The notes under the pieces were generated by a model. The model was not told the DNA's origin and searched no databases. It saw only the letters and a program-made list of their open reading frames with translations. From Thysanoteuthis rhombus (Eukaryota; Mollusca; Cephalopoda; Oegopsida; Thysanoteuthidae), in the NCBI GenBank assembly GCA_963457665.1, contig OY735212.1:1839397-1903396 (forward strand): DNA of 64,000 nucleotides, given 5' to 3'. Positions 22,755-33,446 of the stretch are shown here, piece after piece; position 1 is the stretch's first letter; every line of letters starts with the position of its first letter. A program made the position numbers and the translations under genes.

Positions 22755-25356
22755 CTGTAAAGAAAGAAAAGGCCAAAGAATGAAACTCAATTAGTTTTGG
22801 TTAAATAAACGTCAATCCATTTGTTATCAAAGTTAATAAGAACTCGACATGAAATACACAGAATTACCAAAATTAAAATCTTGAAAGCAATGACAAGTAT
22901 CGTATTTCTACATGAGATCAGCTTAGTGTTATGGGAAAGAAAGAAACGAACCAACAAGGGAAGGAAGAAAGAAAGAGGGAGAGAGAAAGAAAGAAAGACT
23001 AAAAACGGAAGAAATAAGAAAGAAGTGAAGAGAAAGAAAGAAAAGAGAGAATAGAAAAAATGAGGTGGAAAGAGAGAAAAAGTCAGAGCTAAAGAACAAA
23101 AGAGAGAAAGAAAGAAAGAATAATGATGGGAAAGAGAAAAGTCAGAAAAGAAGAAACAAGAAAGAAAGAAAGAAAGAGGAAAGAAAAAAACAAAAATTTC
23201 ATGAAAGAAAGAAAGAAATAATATCATCAAAAAAAGAAAGAATTTCATAAAAGAATTTCAAGAGAGAAAGAATTTCACGAAAGAAATAAAGAGAGAAAAA
23301 AATGAAAATAAGAGAGGAGGAAAGAAAAAGAAAGAAAAGAAAAAATAATACAGGAAGAAAGAAAAATTAAGGACGAAAGAAGGAAAGGAAGAAAATTGTG
23401 ACTGGAAAGAGAAAGCAAGAAAGCAAAAAATAAGACAAGAAAACACAAAGGAACAAGAAAAAAAGAAAAAAAAACAAAGATATAATTTCATTCAAGAAAG
23501 AAATAGAATCCATTCACTTGCATATTCAAATTATCTTTTTTCGTTGTTGTTACTCAGGATAGAGGAATAGCAATTCCCCCCGGATTTCCAGTAGCTTCCA
23601 CAGTATCATCACAGACCCCTTCATTGCCACGGTCCGGTCAGTCTAAATCCTTCTTCGAAACTCCAAAAAGCAAAAATTTGGGGTCTTAACATAACTGTCG
23701 TTATTTTGGCCCATCCATTATAATCGATATTAAATAATTATTTAAAACTATCGGTATTGAACTGACAAAATATGATAACCTCAAAATAACACAATAAATA
23801 CAACGAGTGTATTGAGTTCGATCATCACTGAGTGCCTTACAATTGTGACTTTGTGGTAGACTAAGCTGAGCTCAGAATATATCTAGTTTTTGAATGTGCA
23901 CTTGTTGTAGTGCGATTCTTAAGATGGAATCTCACACCATTCGTCAGAGTAATAATTAGTCTTAAGCTTAAGACTCGCTCATTATTCAGTTTTCAGTCAA
24001 TTTCTAAGGAAACAACAGTATAGAAATCAACATCTTTTGAGGGTGGGGATCCACAGTAGAACGCTGGTCTTCCTCATGTAAGTGAAGTTTGAATTTTAGA
24101 TGCCAGCTGAAAACCCATCCAACGGGCAGATTCCAGCAAGTTCCCACCGAAGGCCAAAATGAACCTCTGTCTCCAATTGTAGATAAAAACTTTTTTTTAG
24201 GGTTCCTTTAATCCTATACCTTTAACTGCAATGCTCCGTTTCGATTGCTTGGGGGTCACATACAGATAAATGGAATCAGACTTTCAGGGTTAGATAGATC
24301 GATAGATAGATAGATTGGCTGTTATACTCACCCACAACATGACAATCCATTGTTGTTGCAACTACATCTCTGGCATCTCTCGGCATCAACCCAATTACTG
24401 CCTCTCATGAATTTGATTCCTTCGTATTCACAGAAAACATGCTGTTTTTGCGACCCTGAATACAAACAAAATGAAATAAGTTCATCAGAGCAAATATAAA
24501 GCAAACCTAAAAATCAAACCATAGATGTGATAGGTGGGATAGCATTATGATCATCTTTTATCGTCCGTTGTTGGATATAAACTTTCCCGAGGATTCGATA
24601 AAACCTCTTCGCAGAGCCAATACTTTCTGAATTTGTCTAGCTCGTCTCTCAATCTTGTATTCAGTCGGCCTCAGTTAAACATGTGAGCTCTAGGGATCAT
24701 TGTTATGAGTCGTGATGTCCATTGGTTGTCTGCCATTAAGGTAACATGACCACCCCTTTGCCATTTGAGTAGCATTGTAAAAATCATGTTTAGATAGATC
24801 AGTGATTTTTAGCTACATTAAGTGGAGGTCCAGTTATATTCGTGATCACATTTCACACGAGCAAGTGCAGTATGACTGTGTGAAGATCTAGCAAGGGACG
24901 TTACTCTTATTTCGATATGTCAGTCAATGTGCCTGTCACTTACTGGAGACCCTAGCGCATCCACTAAAACATTCAATTACCAGGATTATGAATGGAATCT
25001 GGATTTTGATCAGATGTTAATATACGCCTGTGCATCCAGTGATATAAGTGTGTGGAATGGAAGGAGGTTAAGAAAAATGGCGGATCTACGCCACTCAAAT
25101 ATATAATTACAAAAAATGGAATTGGCCAACAAAGTCTAAGATAAAATTACAGCATTCAATTTTCAACATTTCACTTTGCACAACCAATATTTTCCAACAA
25201 TCTCCTCTCTTGTAAATGCCATCAACATTGGGATTATTCATTGATAACACAAATCAAGAAATATAATGAAATTTCAGATCAAAATTCATCTCATACCATT
25301 CAGGCAATGAACTTATCAATTCATTCTCATCCTGATATGTACATGTTTCCTGCCCT

Positions 25357-25428
<72 letters not shown>

Positions 25429-26005
25429 GTCATTTATCGTCCGTTGTTGGATACAGACTTTCCCCAGGATATATATAGATGAAGAGTCTTTTTTTTTTTG
25501 TTGAAATAAATTGTGAAGGCTTTTTCGTCTGACACTCCTTAAAAGAAAATTCGTCAGAAAATGTTTGAATATATTAGTGTGCCGAGCGCTAATGTTTTGG
25601 ATAAATTTAAAATGGTTTTGCCTGGTAAAATCAGATACGAGATCTATTCAGCTTGAAAATGAGGTGTTCTTAAAACGCTTTGAGTGCGAAATCTCTCCGT
25701 TTGCACAGAACTGCTCTTTTGTTCTTTAAATTAACCAGGTGAAAAGAAGATCAGGTACGACTTGGAAGTATCCATCTTTATATGCCAAAACACAACTGGG
25801 ATTTTTCAACATTGGTAAAAAAAAAAGAAATATCGCTCAATTCAGTCCTACTGACTGTCCAGTTTTGCATAGTGCAGAGGTAGAACATATGCCTTTTGGT
25901 TTGAAGCGAAGGTTTCGAACCTACCTAACGGCACTGGAAGGGATACTGGATTGTCTATAGCCACCAAATTGTTATGCAAAGAAACAGCTGACTGTGGATG
26001 ACACA

Positions 26006-26058
<53 letters not shown>

Positions 26059-28515
26059 TGTCTAGAAAGGTTTACAGAATTAAGCATTAGAATACTTTTT
26101 TCCTTTATTTATATTTATACATAAACTTAGCATTGTAGTCTGATTTTGATTAAGACTCTTGGGTAAGAATACAGGATCACACTCTCCGGTGTAATAGATG
26201 GGATTATATCGTTATGCAACCAAATATTTGTTGTATAATCTCTCAACTGAATACTTCCAGATGATGTGCACTTGCAAGTGTCCGTAATGGAAGATCAAAG
26301 GTCTATGCAAATCTTTTCCTATCTCAATGCAAAACTAAACTAGAAAGTACCCAAAGAGTACATACCCCGAAAAGCGCAATTGTCAGACCCAAATCGCTTC
26401 TTCGGTAGTCTATTGCGCATCCTTACACAAAATTTCATTGAAATTCGGATCGGACTTTCTGAGATTTCGTATGGACAGACATGGACTTTGGACGACATTA
26501 TGTGCTCTTTGTATATAACTACGATCTAAGGGTGGTAATTGTGCATGAATCTACCCCAAAATGAAATCACTTCTTCCATAGAACTTTGCCAACCCTTCCA
26601 CAAAAAAATGGAAAATGTTGAGAACTCATGGAGATATCGAGTGGACAGCGGGACAGTCAGACATACACTTTCTCTGTTTTCAATTGGATTTTCCATCTCT
26701 TTATCATATTGTTCAGATCATTTATATTTCATGGTCTTATTTCGTTGTATGTTAGTTTCGACCCTTTGCCATTATTTCCTGATTGAGTTGAGGACCGGTG
26801 AACTCAATGTTAATGTCTTCATTGTAGGCTCTGACTATTTTGGTGGCGTGTTCCGAGTCGATTTGGAACTGAAAATTTGAGACAAACTCACATGGTTTGG
26901 GGTGTATGATAGCATAACCCTATTCAATATTGACAAAGTATTACCTTGATTTGATCGCTATCTCAAGTGGTCGACCCGACTGCGGGGCTTGGTTCAGAAA
27001 AAAAAACCTTCAACAAAAAACTTCGCAAACCCCGTTTGACATGTTTGATCATTCTAAATATCTAATCCAAGAAATGGTCATATCTATCATAATCAGAATA
27101 GTATGAATAATTATCTCATCTTATCGATCTACAAAGAAAAATTGTAAAATGTTCTTCCAAGTCGTATCCTGAAACTAAATGACAATGATAATTGGACAAA
27201 ACATCGTATAATGAGAAAATACGTCTAAAATGTGCTTAAATTTTATGCGTAATAATATGTTAAAATATTGTGCGTGGCAAAACTTCACTTTGATTAATTC
27301 TGCAGCTAGTGTATGCATAACGCTAATTTCCGGTTCTGAAATCAGCAGCTTCCCGACAAGAGTTCAAAATCTGACTGAGGCTATTTATGTTCTAATGCCC
27401 TTGGAAAAAACATGGATCGTTCTCTTCTCACTCAAGCTATAGGTAATAAAGTAGGGAAGACTGTTTTCTCTAGACTTTGGAGCAAATTGTGATTTAATTG
27501 GATATAATATTACGGCAAAATATTGCACGTCGTAAAATTATAACGTCACCGTAGAGGTTAGGTGAGAGGACTTCGAGTGAAGAAAAACAGAAATTTGTTC
27601 TTCCATTATGATGGCAATAACTCTTTTTATTCACGACAATACTACATCGATTTCTTCGTACAGATAAAAAAACACACACACACATGCACACACGAAGTAG
27701 TTGCATACATATGAATGAGTGTATCAAGAAATAGATGCATATTTGATCCGACAGAACCATTATAATATAATATTGCGTTATAGAAACTGTTATTTGAAAT
27801 GATCTCCCGCTGTTACACAGTTAATGTATTACTTGACAACCTGGACAACGTAAATAAAATAAACAATTAAAGAAAATGGGGTGTCGTTTGCATTATCGGC
27901 TGCTGTTTTGTTCAATGGTGAGAAGAATGTTACGTTGAAGCAGCTCTACACGCAGGTTCGATTCATGTAGCAGCCTCATTTTCTTTAATTGTTTATTCTA
28001 TTTACGTTGTTTGGGCCGAGTGATGCATTAACTGTGTAACGACGGGAGATCATTTCAATTAAGAGTTCCTATGTAATAAAACGCAATTTACGATCATATG
28101 AATGTGTGTGGAGGGATGCACATACCGGTAATGCAAACGTATTGATTCATATAGTTCTACATACAGACGGATGGACGGAGAGAATAATGCAAAGATATAT
28201 ACACAGGTTGAAGGTTCAAGCGGTGGAGTAGGTAACAGAGAGAAGAGAGTTGGCGAGAGAGAGAGAGAGTGGGTGTGTCTGTGTGTGTTTGTGTGGGTTA
28301 GTTCATTCTCCGGATCGGAGGACAGATTCCTTAAATGGCCAAGTGGTTAACTAATTGAAATAGAACTACTTACAGAATCAATATGAAAATCAGAAGATCA
28401 ATAGAAAAAGGTACTCACATTTATGGGGAAGGGTTGTTGCTGGACCAGCAGAACAACTAGCCGAAGCATAGTTGACTGCAATTACAAGGAGGATACAGGC
28501 AAGGAAGATCTTCAT
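22643..28515 (-). CDS. Beta-microseminoprotein (PSP94)-like secreted protein
   Basis: Three exons on the minus strand (28419-28515, 24332-24455, 22643-22754) join in frame to a 110-residue precursor. Residues 1-19 (MKIFLACILLVIAVNYASA) are a clear signal peptide with an A-S-A cleavage site. The mature 91 residues hold ten cysteines (21, 41, 60, 63, 65, 72, 73, 87, 94, 106). The order, with C-x2-C-x-C, then a CC pair, then C at +14, is that of vertebrate PSP94/MSMB, which also has about 94 mature residues and ten cysteines. Introns are 3963 bp (phase 1) and 1577 bp (phase 2), both GTGAGT...AG. Known members are small secreted disulphide-rich proteins: seminal in mammals, and in squid a member on egg capsules acts as a contact pheromone. 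The function of this one is inference only. Confidence 0.88.
22930..23510. repeat. Polypurine (AAAG)n-like tract in intron 2
   Basis: Nearly 600 bases are almost purely A and G on the plus strand, built of imperfect gaaa/aaag units. On the gene's coding strand it is polypyrimidine. It lies in the second intron of the beta-MSP-like gene. Long Lys/Glu/Arg and Phe/Ser/Leu ORFs across it are composition artefacts. Confidence 0.85.
23511..24331. other. Rest of intron 2 of the beta-MSP-like gene
   Basis: Nothing recognised beyond a short (gata)n run at about 24295-24315 next to exon 2. Confidence 0.5.
24332..24455 (-). CDS. Beta-MSP-like gene, coding exon 2
   Basis: Acceptor 'tttgtattcag' ends at 24456; donor GTGAGT starts at 24331. 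The 124 bases are 2 + 40 codons + 2, so phases 1 and 2 match the neighbouring exons exactly. It encodes VFCEYEGIKF, NWVDAERCQRCSC and GLSCC, the diagnostic cysteine cluster of the family. Confidence 0.88.
24555..24790 (-). mobile_element. RTE-like LINE 3' fragment in intron 1
   Basis: Inverted copy starting at 'catcttttatcgtccgttg' and matching the C-terminal coding end at 57985-58250: 'ttggatataaactttcccg', 'gtctagctcgtctctcaat', 'gagtcgtgatgtccattgg' and 'tgtctgccatt'. It is heavily truncated and lies in intron 1 of the beta-MSP-like gene. Confidence 0.7.
24791..25360. other. Intron 1, anonymous part
   Basis: No repeat family or exon recognised. Confidence 0.4.
25361..25472 (-). mobile_element. 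(TA)n plus RTE-like LINE 3' terminal stub
   Basis: A (TA)n run and a (ATC)n run precede 'tcatttatcgtccgttgttgg' cut at 'ctttccccagga'. This is only the last 60 bases of the RTE family plus its gatgat tail (inverted). The His-run ORF here comes from the tail. Confidence 0.65.
25865..26052 (+). repeat. tRNA-derived SINE-like copy with (TA)n tail, copy B
   Basis: The head 'agtgcagaggtagaacat' resembles a pol III A box and 'ggtttcgaacct' a B box, spaced as in a tRNA. The body 'gatactggattgtctatagc' and 'cagctgactgtggatgac' is shared with copies A and C. It ends in (TA)n at about 26011-26052. It is in intron 1 of the beta-MSP-like gene. Confidence 0.6.
26053..27771. other. Intron 1, with degenerate repeated phrases
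   Basis: At about 26340-26680 two loosely similar blocks occur ('cgcttcttcggtagtctat'/'cacttcttccatagaactt', each followed by 'ggacag' and 'cagacatgg/cagacatacac'), a decayed direct repeat of about 165 bases. The 113-codon ORF at 26539 overlaps it and is not supported as a gene. Confidence 0.4.
27772..28088. mobile_element. Fold-back/MITE-like element in intron 1
   Basis: Long imperfect inverted arms: left 'attgcgttatagaaactg' through 'gatctcccgctgttacac' to 'aattaaagaaaatg'; right 'cattttctttaattg' through 'gtgtaacgacgggagatc' to 'taataaaacgcaat'. The arms are about 105-110 bases and the spacer about 95. No coding capacity. Structure fits a non-autonomous DNA transposon. Confidence 0.7.
28419..28515 (-). 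CDS. Beta-MSP-like gene, coding exon 1
   Basis: ATG at 28515-28513, in the context gacaaccATG. Encodes residues 1-32, the signal peptide plus the first mature segment with Cys21. It ends one base into codon 33 at a consensus donor (AAAT|GTGAGT, intron from 28418). The first base joins exon 2 to give Trp33. Confidence 0.85.
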
Positions 28516-28628
28516 GGTTGTCTATCTTCTTGGGAATTATTGTACTCAGGCGAAAGGAATACAACTTTTGCTTCACACGTGAATTAGGGAAAGTTCTTTT
28601 CTGAAATATATGTTGATAAAAGCCCCTC

Positions 28629-28636
28629 TTTATATA
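28629..28636 (-). promoter_or_regulatory. TATA box of beta-MSP-like gene
   Basis: The minus strand reads 'tctatataaagagggg', with TATATAAA 114 bases upstream of the ATG. This predicts a start site near 28600 and a 5' UTR of about 85 bases. A focused TATA promoter fits a strongly or tissue-specifically expressed secretory gene; that last point is inference. Confidence 0.6.
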
Positions 28637-28639
28637 GAT

Positions 28640-30029
28640 CTACCCCGACACGCACTTGCGGAGAATTGCACTTGTCAAGGCCATAGCCAATAGCTGTGAA
28701 GTGATTTCATTGGTTGGAAACCTTAGAAGAATGAGATGTTTAGCTTAAAAATCAGGTGACATTAAACTGATGTTTAAGATTTTGTCGAATACCCTCTTCT
28801 GAGGAGAAACACATGACCCACATTTTGCTTCTATCCTATTTTCATTTAATTATCTCAAGTACCACCCCAGACCTTTTTGGTTCCTATGTCGTTCCCTGCC
28901 TCATCACGCCAAACTCAACATGTTTATCATCTTTTCAATTGTCCCCGCTTTTCTTCTATTGATAAAATTTCGTTGCTCTTGAAGTTTATGTTTTAGGCGT
29001 GGAACAAACATATCGTTGTTGCGTCGTGGTTGCTGGGACCGCAGGAACGAAACTGGAGATGGAAAAGAGAGGAGGGAAGAGACGAAAAAGCACATCTGTT
29101 GCCGAAACGGACATTTGTTGTTGAAATACGTTGAGCGAAATTCCAAACATAAACTCTTACCCTGTTACCAGGGAGGAAATACGGTAAAAGATCCATTTTA
29201 TTGTAGGCAAAATAGTAACAGTTAGAAGGAATTACATGGAAAAATAAAAAAAAACGAACATCAATACAGAATCAGGCAAAAATTATCTCTGTTAAATAAC
29301 CAAAGCATCTATCTATCTTATTGGCAAGATCAGTTGTGAGGACACAATAAGATCAACAAAGTCACCAAAAGTTTGTGTCACCTATCCTACGGTCATCCTG
29401 AGGTCGTTATTTACAGACACAATTCTGTAGCCGGTGGTTTGCAGCCGTCTCCCTTTAGTTTGGGAATGTCTAAATTGACCTGAACTTGGATTGGCCCTTA
29501 GGAGGACCACGGACTTGGAGAATTTCCAATTCGAAGGAATGCAAAAAAAGCTGACTTAGCCTCTCCAGATGAAATGAAGCGACTTCTGTTATGAACCCTG
29601 GGTGCTCTGTTTAACCACAGGTAGCGTACCTCTTTTGGGGGGCAGAACCTTTAATTGGGATCTAGATAACTGCATTGCGTGGTTAAGAAAGAACTATCCG
29701 ACTTTAAAAAGATAAATACATGCTAGTCCCAGCGATAATACATTGCTAAAGGACAAAAGATTCACAGTCAGCTAAAATTCTCATCATTCTTTGAGTATCT
29801 GGATTCAGTAATTAACCTGATTCAACGCTGCCTTGCTTTTGCGTCGTCAAGAGCGCATACGCGTTTCCCAACACATGTTCATGTATCGCGCGTACAGGCC
29901 TCATCAATGGAGCTCAAGGGTTAGGAATTTGAACATTTTTTCTTATTCCTTCTCTAAATAGGTTTCTAGCGCAGGGTTCAAATTACAATGTAAGTTTATA
30001 CAAAATTGGAGGGTTATTTTGTGTCCAGT
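28640..30029. other. Upstream of the beta-MSP-like gene; no gene seen
   Basis: ORFs at 28904-29225 on both strands lack recognisable domains and good codon structure. Nothing else could be supported. Confidence 0.4.
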
Positions 30030-30230
30030 GATGTTGACTATCGCTTTTTGAAAATTCGGACGTTCCTCGCAATCAACACCCAACAAAAGAAATGACAAGT
30101 GACTTATTAATTGATCGCTGTTTTATGATTATTTCTATTGATCTTCCCCGACAAAGCATCTTGCGAAATGACGTTGGTCACGTGATGGTTTCTCTTGAGT
30201 GACTAACCAGACCTGTTTTGATTTATTTCT
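30030..30230 (-). repeat. CACGTG-core dispersed repeat, copy 3
   Basis: Carries 'gttggtcacgtgatggtttc' then 'cttgagtgacta', as at 18840-19090, with 'ttaattgatcgctg' upstream. It directly abuts the mariner relic at 30239, so one may have inserted beside the other. Confidence 0.5.
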
Positions 30231-30238
30231 TCAATATC

Positions 30239-30475
30239 TTACTCCCCTCTCCATCCTACAATTGAAAAAAAAATGGTAGTCGATCGATTTGAAGTCTGGC
30301 GAGTAATCTGGGTGAGGTGAAGTTTCGTTGTTTCTGCAGGGTCATACGTGTGACATGCGAGGTTTCCTGCTTTTGAAAATTGGTGCAAATGTCGAACAAC
30401 TGTTGAATGTTCAACGTTTAGTTCCTCTGCAACCTTTGAAGTTGTTTTGTGTGGGTTCACCTCAATAATGACCCT
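30239..30475 (-). pseudogene. Mariner transposase, internally deleted
   Basis: Minus-strand frame 1 gives NPHKTTSKVAEELNVEHST followed by VVRHLHQFSKAGNL, the second helix-turn-helix of mariner transposases. Shortly after, in another frame, comes PHPDYSPDFKSIDYHFF, the block holding the third catalytic Asp (family H-P-x-Y-S-P-D-L-x-x-x-D-Y). About 170 residues that normally separate these blocks, with the first two catalytic Asp, are missing. The copy is therefore a deletion derivative and inactive. Confidence 0.8.
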
Positions 30476-30748
30476 TCTAACTCAACCACAAAGGACACAA
30501 GGCAACAAAAATCCTGAGGTAGAATGGGTATTGAGAACAGAAAGACAAATTCAAGATTTCTGTCAAGATGCAAATTCGAAAAGAAACAATATGGTTAAAA
30601 AAAAACAACCGCGTGATAAGCTTACAAAATATAAAACATTACAAATAGAAGCAGCAGCTTAAAAAAAGGTTTTCATTTGCTTGAAAATGTACAACGTGTA
30701 ATGAACCATAAAAAAATGCTCTACCGATGGTATTATCTTTGATACAGT

Positions 30749-30749
<1 letters not shown>

Positions 30750-30806
<57 letters not shown>

Positions 30807-30834
30807 CGGACACTTTTTGTATATCTATTATTGT

Positions 30835-30895
<61 letters not shown>
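30750..30895. repeat. (TA)n and (TA)n-(TG)n microsatellites
   Basis: Two TA runs (about 30750-30800 and 30844-30874), the second passing into (TG)n. ORFs across them are artefacts. Confidence 0.9.
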
Positions 30896-31199
30896 GTGAG
30901 ACAGCATTATCGGTTGTGGCATGAAATATTCGGACTTTGAATGGGAATTTTGAGACCATGGTACATTCAACGCAGATTGGAGTTTTGATGAAAGAATCAG
31001 AATAAAATCCTCCTATGGGATATGTTGCTGAAATATTGATTATAACGTGAGTCTCGCCATCTATTAATTTAAAATGCGGTGGATAAAGTCGGCCAAGCAT
31101 TGTTTCAATTCGAGCCATTTTATCGCTGCCAAACTTTTGAACCATCTTTTTTGCTTTATAATCTTTTCCATTATCATCTTCAATTGTTTGTGACAGCAT
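30896..31199 (-). CDS. Unidentified protein-like ORF
   Basis: The open frame from ATG at 31199 encodes about 100 non-repetitive residues before running into the (CA)n-(TA)n microsatellite. They include MVQKFGSDKMARIETMLGRL, HFKLIDGETHVIINIS, YPIGGFYSDSF and FPFKVRIFHA. Composition is balanced, unlike other ORFs in this AT-rich area. I recognise no family. It may be an exon, a retrocopy or part of a mobile element whose 3' end is the microsatellite. Confidence 0.35.
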
Positions 31200-31209
31200 A
31201 ATGATTTAC

Positions 31210-32942
31210 CCCATACTGTAATGTTTACGAGCAGAAACATCCAATTGATTCGGTTGTTTTCTTCTACTCAGGCGTCAATTTATAGAGAATAGCCCCACTA
31301 ACCCCGGGCTGTTTGCCCAGGCCTCTGAGACCACGTTGTAATTTGAAGATCCCTAGAGATCCGCTGATAAGGGGTATGGTTAAAGCGTCTTCACTGCGTA
31401 GGAGAATGGATTACAAATACAGGAACAATGAGCATTTCAAAATGATGTAACAACGCCGATATAAGAAGATCAAATAAGGTTTATTGTTGACAGGGACACA
31501 GATCCAAGTTAATTTTTCCTATTGTCTCGAGTACTACGACTGGTCAGGTGATTCCATCAAAGGGCAAAAAGTACATGCACGATCTTAGACATGGAAGCTA
31601 CCTGTAGACTTGGTCATTTTCGAGCTAGATCCTCCCAAGTCAGGTAATCGTTGGTGCGGGGATGTCAGCAAGTACTGTCATGATTGACTTCATCCTAGAA
31701 TCTTCTTCAGTAAAGAACTGTCTAGCACTGTCGCACGGTCTAGATTATCCATCCAACGCCAACGCAATTCTAAAGAGTTGACCAAACTGTCGTTGTTTTC
31801 TTCCTTGCATGATGGGGTTTGTTTCGGACCTCACAGCGCCGCCAAGGAGTTGCATAACCAACCGATTAGAAGGAGCTCACCGCCTCAAACTCAATATCAA
31901 TAGGCGGGAACACTGTACTTTTTTCAGGTGCAATTATCTCTTGTTTGATATTTCAAACAAAGAGAAGTCAAAATCTTCATAATCTCAAGTGCTCGTAAAA
32001 TTTGTTTATTTCCCTCTAATTGTCCCTTTTTATTTCTTATTTTTCTTTCAGAGACGTTTTCTTATCCTCTGTCAATAAGGTTGATTAAGTGGCAAAAATT
32101 TATCTATAGGAATTTATCTCTTCCTGACCCTCCGAAGTGTCCTTGACGCTTCTCCATAATCTCTCTGGTTGATCCAGATTGTTTTGTTTTTCTTATTATC
32201 TCACCCGGGCGTGATCTATGTGATTTTACCTTCAGGCGGCCTGTGACTGATAATTGTTTCAGGACCAGACGGAATTTATCTATTCCTGGTTTTCCTAAGT
32301 GTCTTTAGAATTTCTCCAATCTAGATAATCATTTTAACTTATTGATTGGCCGGATTTGTGTGGTCAGGAATCCCAGATGCTCGCTCTTGGGTTCAGAGGA
32401 ATAAACCCTGGCTATCAATGCGGCTTATGACAGATTCATCCCCAAGAAAAAGATATATTCCTTTTCTCATTCGGTGTGATAAGTCTTTTGGCATTGTCCG
32501 CGAATTAGTCCCGTCCTGGACATTTACACTTCGCGTTATCTTGAAAAGAAAAAAAAAACAAAAAAATATTATTCAAAATCCGAACTCAAGTAGTTCCATC
32601 TGACTTGTAAAATCCAAAATTTCTTGTTGTGTCTCTGCAGGATCAATTTATTAGTTAACCCCTCCTGTGACTAGTTGTAGTGTCACAAAGGTATCAAAGT
32701 TATACGCTGATCTTCTGAATTTTTACCATTCTGTAACATTTTTAGCTTTATCAACTAAAGTGCATTTAAACGGATACTTTTTAAAAACGTTTTTGAAGAT
32801 CAACAATAGTGACACTAGTATCAAGTATCGTAATTTGTTTGGTAGGATTTAATTGAGATAGTCTTAGAGTCAAATAACATAAAACTCATATTGATAAGTC
32901 ACTTGAATTAAAGCTTATTTGAATGAACACATACTATTTAAC
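31210..32942. other. Anonymous, with a short direct repeat
   Basis: At about 32105 and 32274 the phrases 'aatttatctcttcctg' and 'aatttatctattcctgg' begin two similar blocks ('aagtgtc..ttctcca') about 165 bases apart. No gene was recognised. Confidence 0.4.
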
Positions 32943-32956
32943 AAGGAAATCTGTTT

Positions 32957-33433
32957 CCATTATTATTCGGACCATCCTCATCTTTGTTGTTTTTTATACA
33001 ACGTTTCGGCCGTTGCACTCTACGGCCTTCGTCAGGTATCATCTGGGAAAAAAAAAAAAAAAAAAAAAAATCTGTCACCTGAGGTTTAAGACTCCTAAAA
33101 ATTAACACCGGTTGTCCACATGGACACATAGCGCAGTGGTTACAGCATCAGACAAATTACTGTTAAGTAATCTGATGGTACTAGGTTCGATCCTAGTGTG
33201 AGGCAGTATAACAATACTACTAACGCTGAAAGAGGGGAGTACGGTCGATATACCCCCGTCGGATAAATAAAGGGTTCGGTTCGTTACTTCCCAAAAATCT
33301 CCCAGATGATACCTGACGAAGGCCGTAGAGTGCAACGGCCGAAACGTTGTATAAAAAACAACAAAGATGAGGATGGTCCGAATAATAATGGAAAAAATAA
33401 TAATACCTCATCTCAAAAATTCCGAGATATACT
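32957..33433. mobile_element. 477-bp element with perfect 91-bp inverted arms
   Basis: The left arm 32957-33047 and right arm 33301-33391 are exact reverse complements over 91 bases. The element is bracketed by the 14-base direct repeat 'aaggaaatctgttt' (32943-32956 and 33434-33447), as for target-primed retrotransposition. Inside are an (A)n run (33048-33070) and a tRNA-like head with 'tagcgcagtggttacagc' (A box) and 'ggttcgatcctag' (B box). A body follows, reaching the hairpin 'ggccgaaacgttg' in the right arm, and the 3' end is 'acctcatctcaaaaattcc'. This is a SINE with an inverted partial copy of its own 3' part at the left. Confidence 0.75.
33120..33207 (+). repeat. tRNA-derived SINE head (pol III A and B boxes)
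   Basis: 'tagcgcagtggttacagc' and 'ggttcgatcctag' sit about 50 bases apart as in tRNA genes. The anticodon stem region is 'caaattactgttaagtaa'. It lies inside the 477-bp element and is the likely pol III promoter. It does not fold as an intact tRNA with paired acceptor ends. Confidence 0.6.
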
Positions 33434-33446
33434 AAGGAAATCTGTT

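Noticed and set aside
22787-23250. 153-codon Phe/Ser/Leu ORF and Lys/Glu/Arg ORFs
   Set aside because: Products of the polypurine tract in intron 2.
26539-26880. 113-codon ORF
   Set aside because: Overlaps a degenerate direct repeat inside intron 1 of the beta-MSP-like gene and is on the opposite strand to it; no domain.
33120-33207. Genuine tRNA gene
   Set aside because: A and B boxes are present but the acceptor stem does not pair and the unit lies inside a retroposon.
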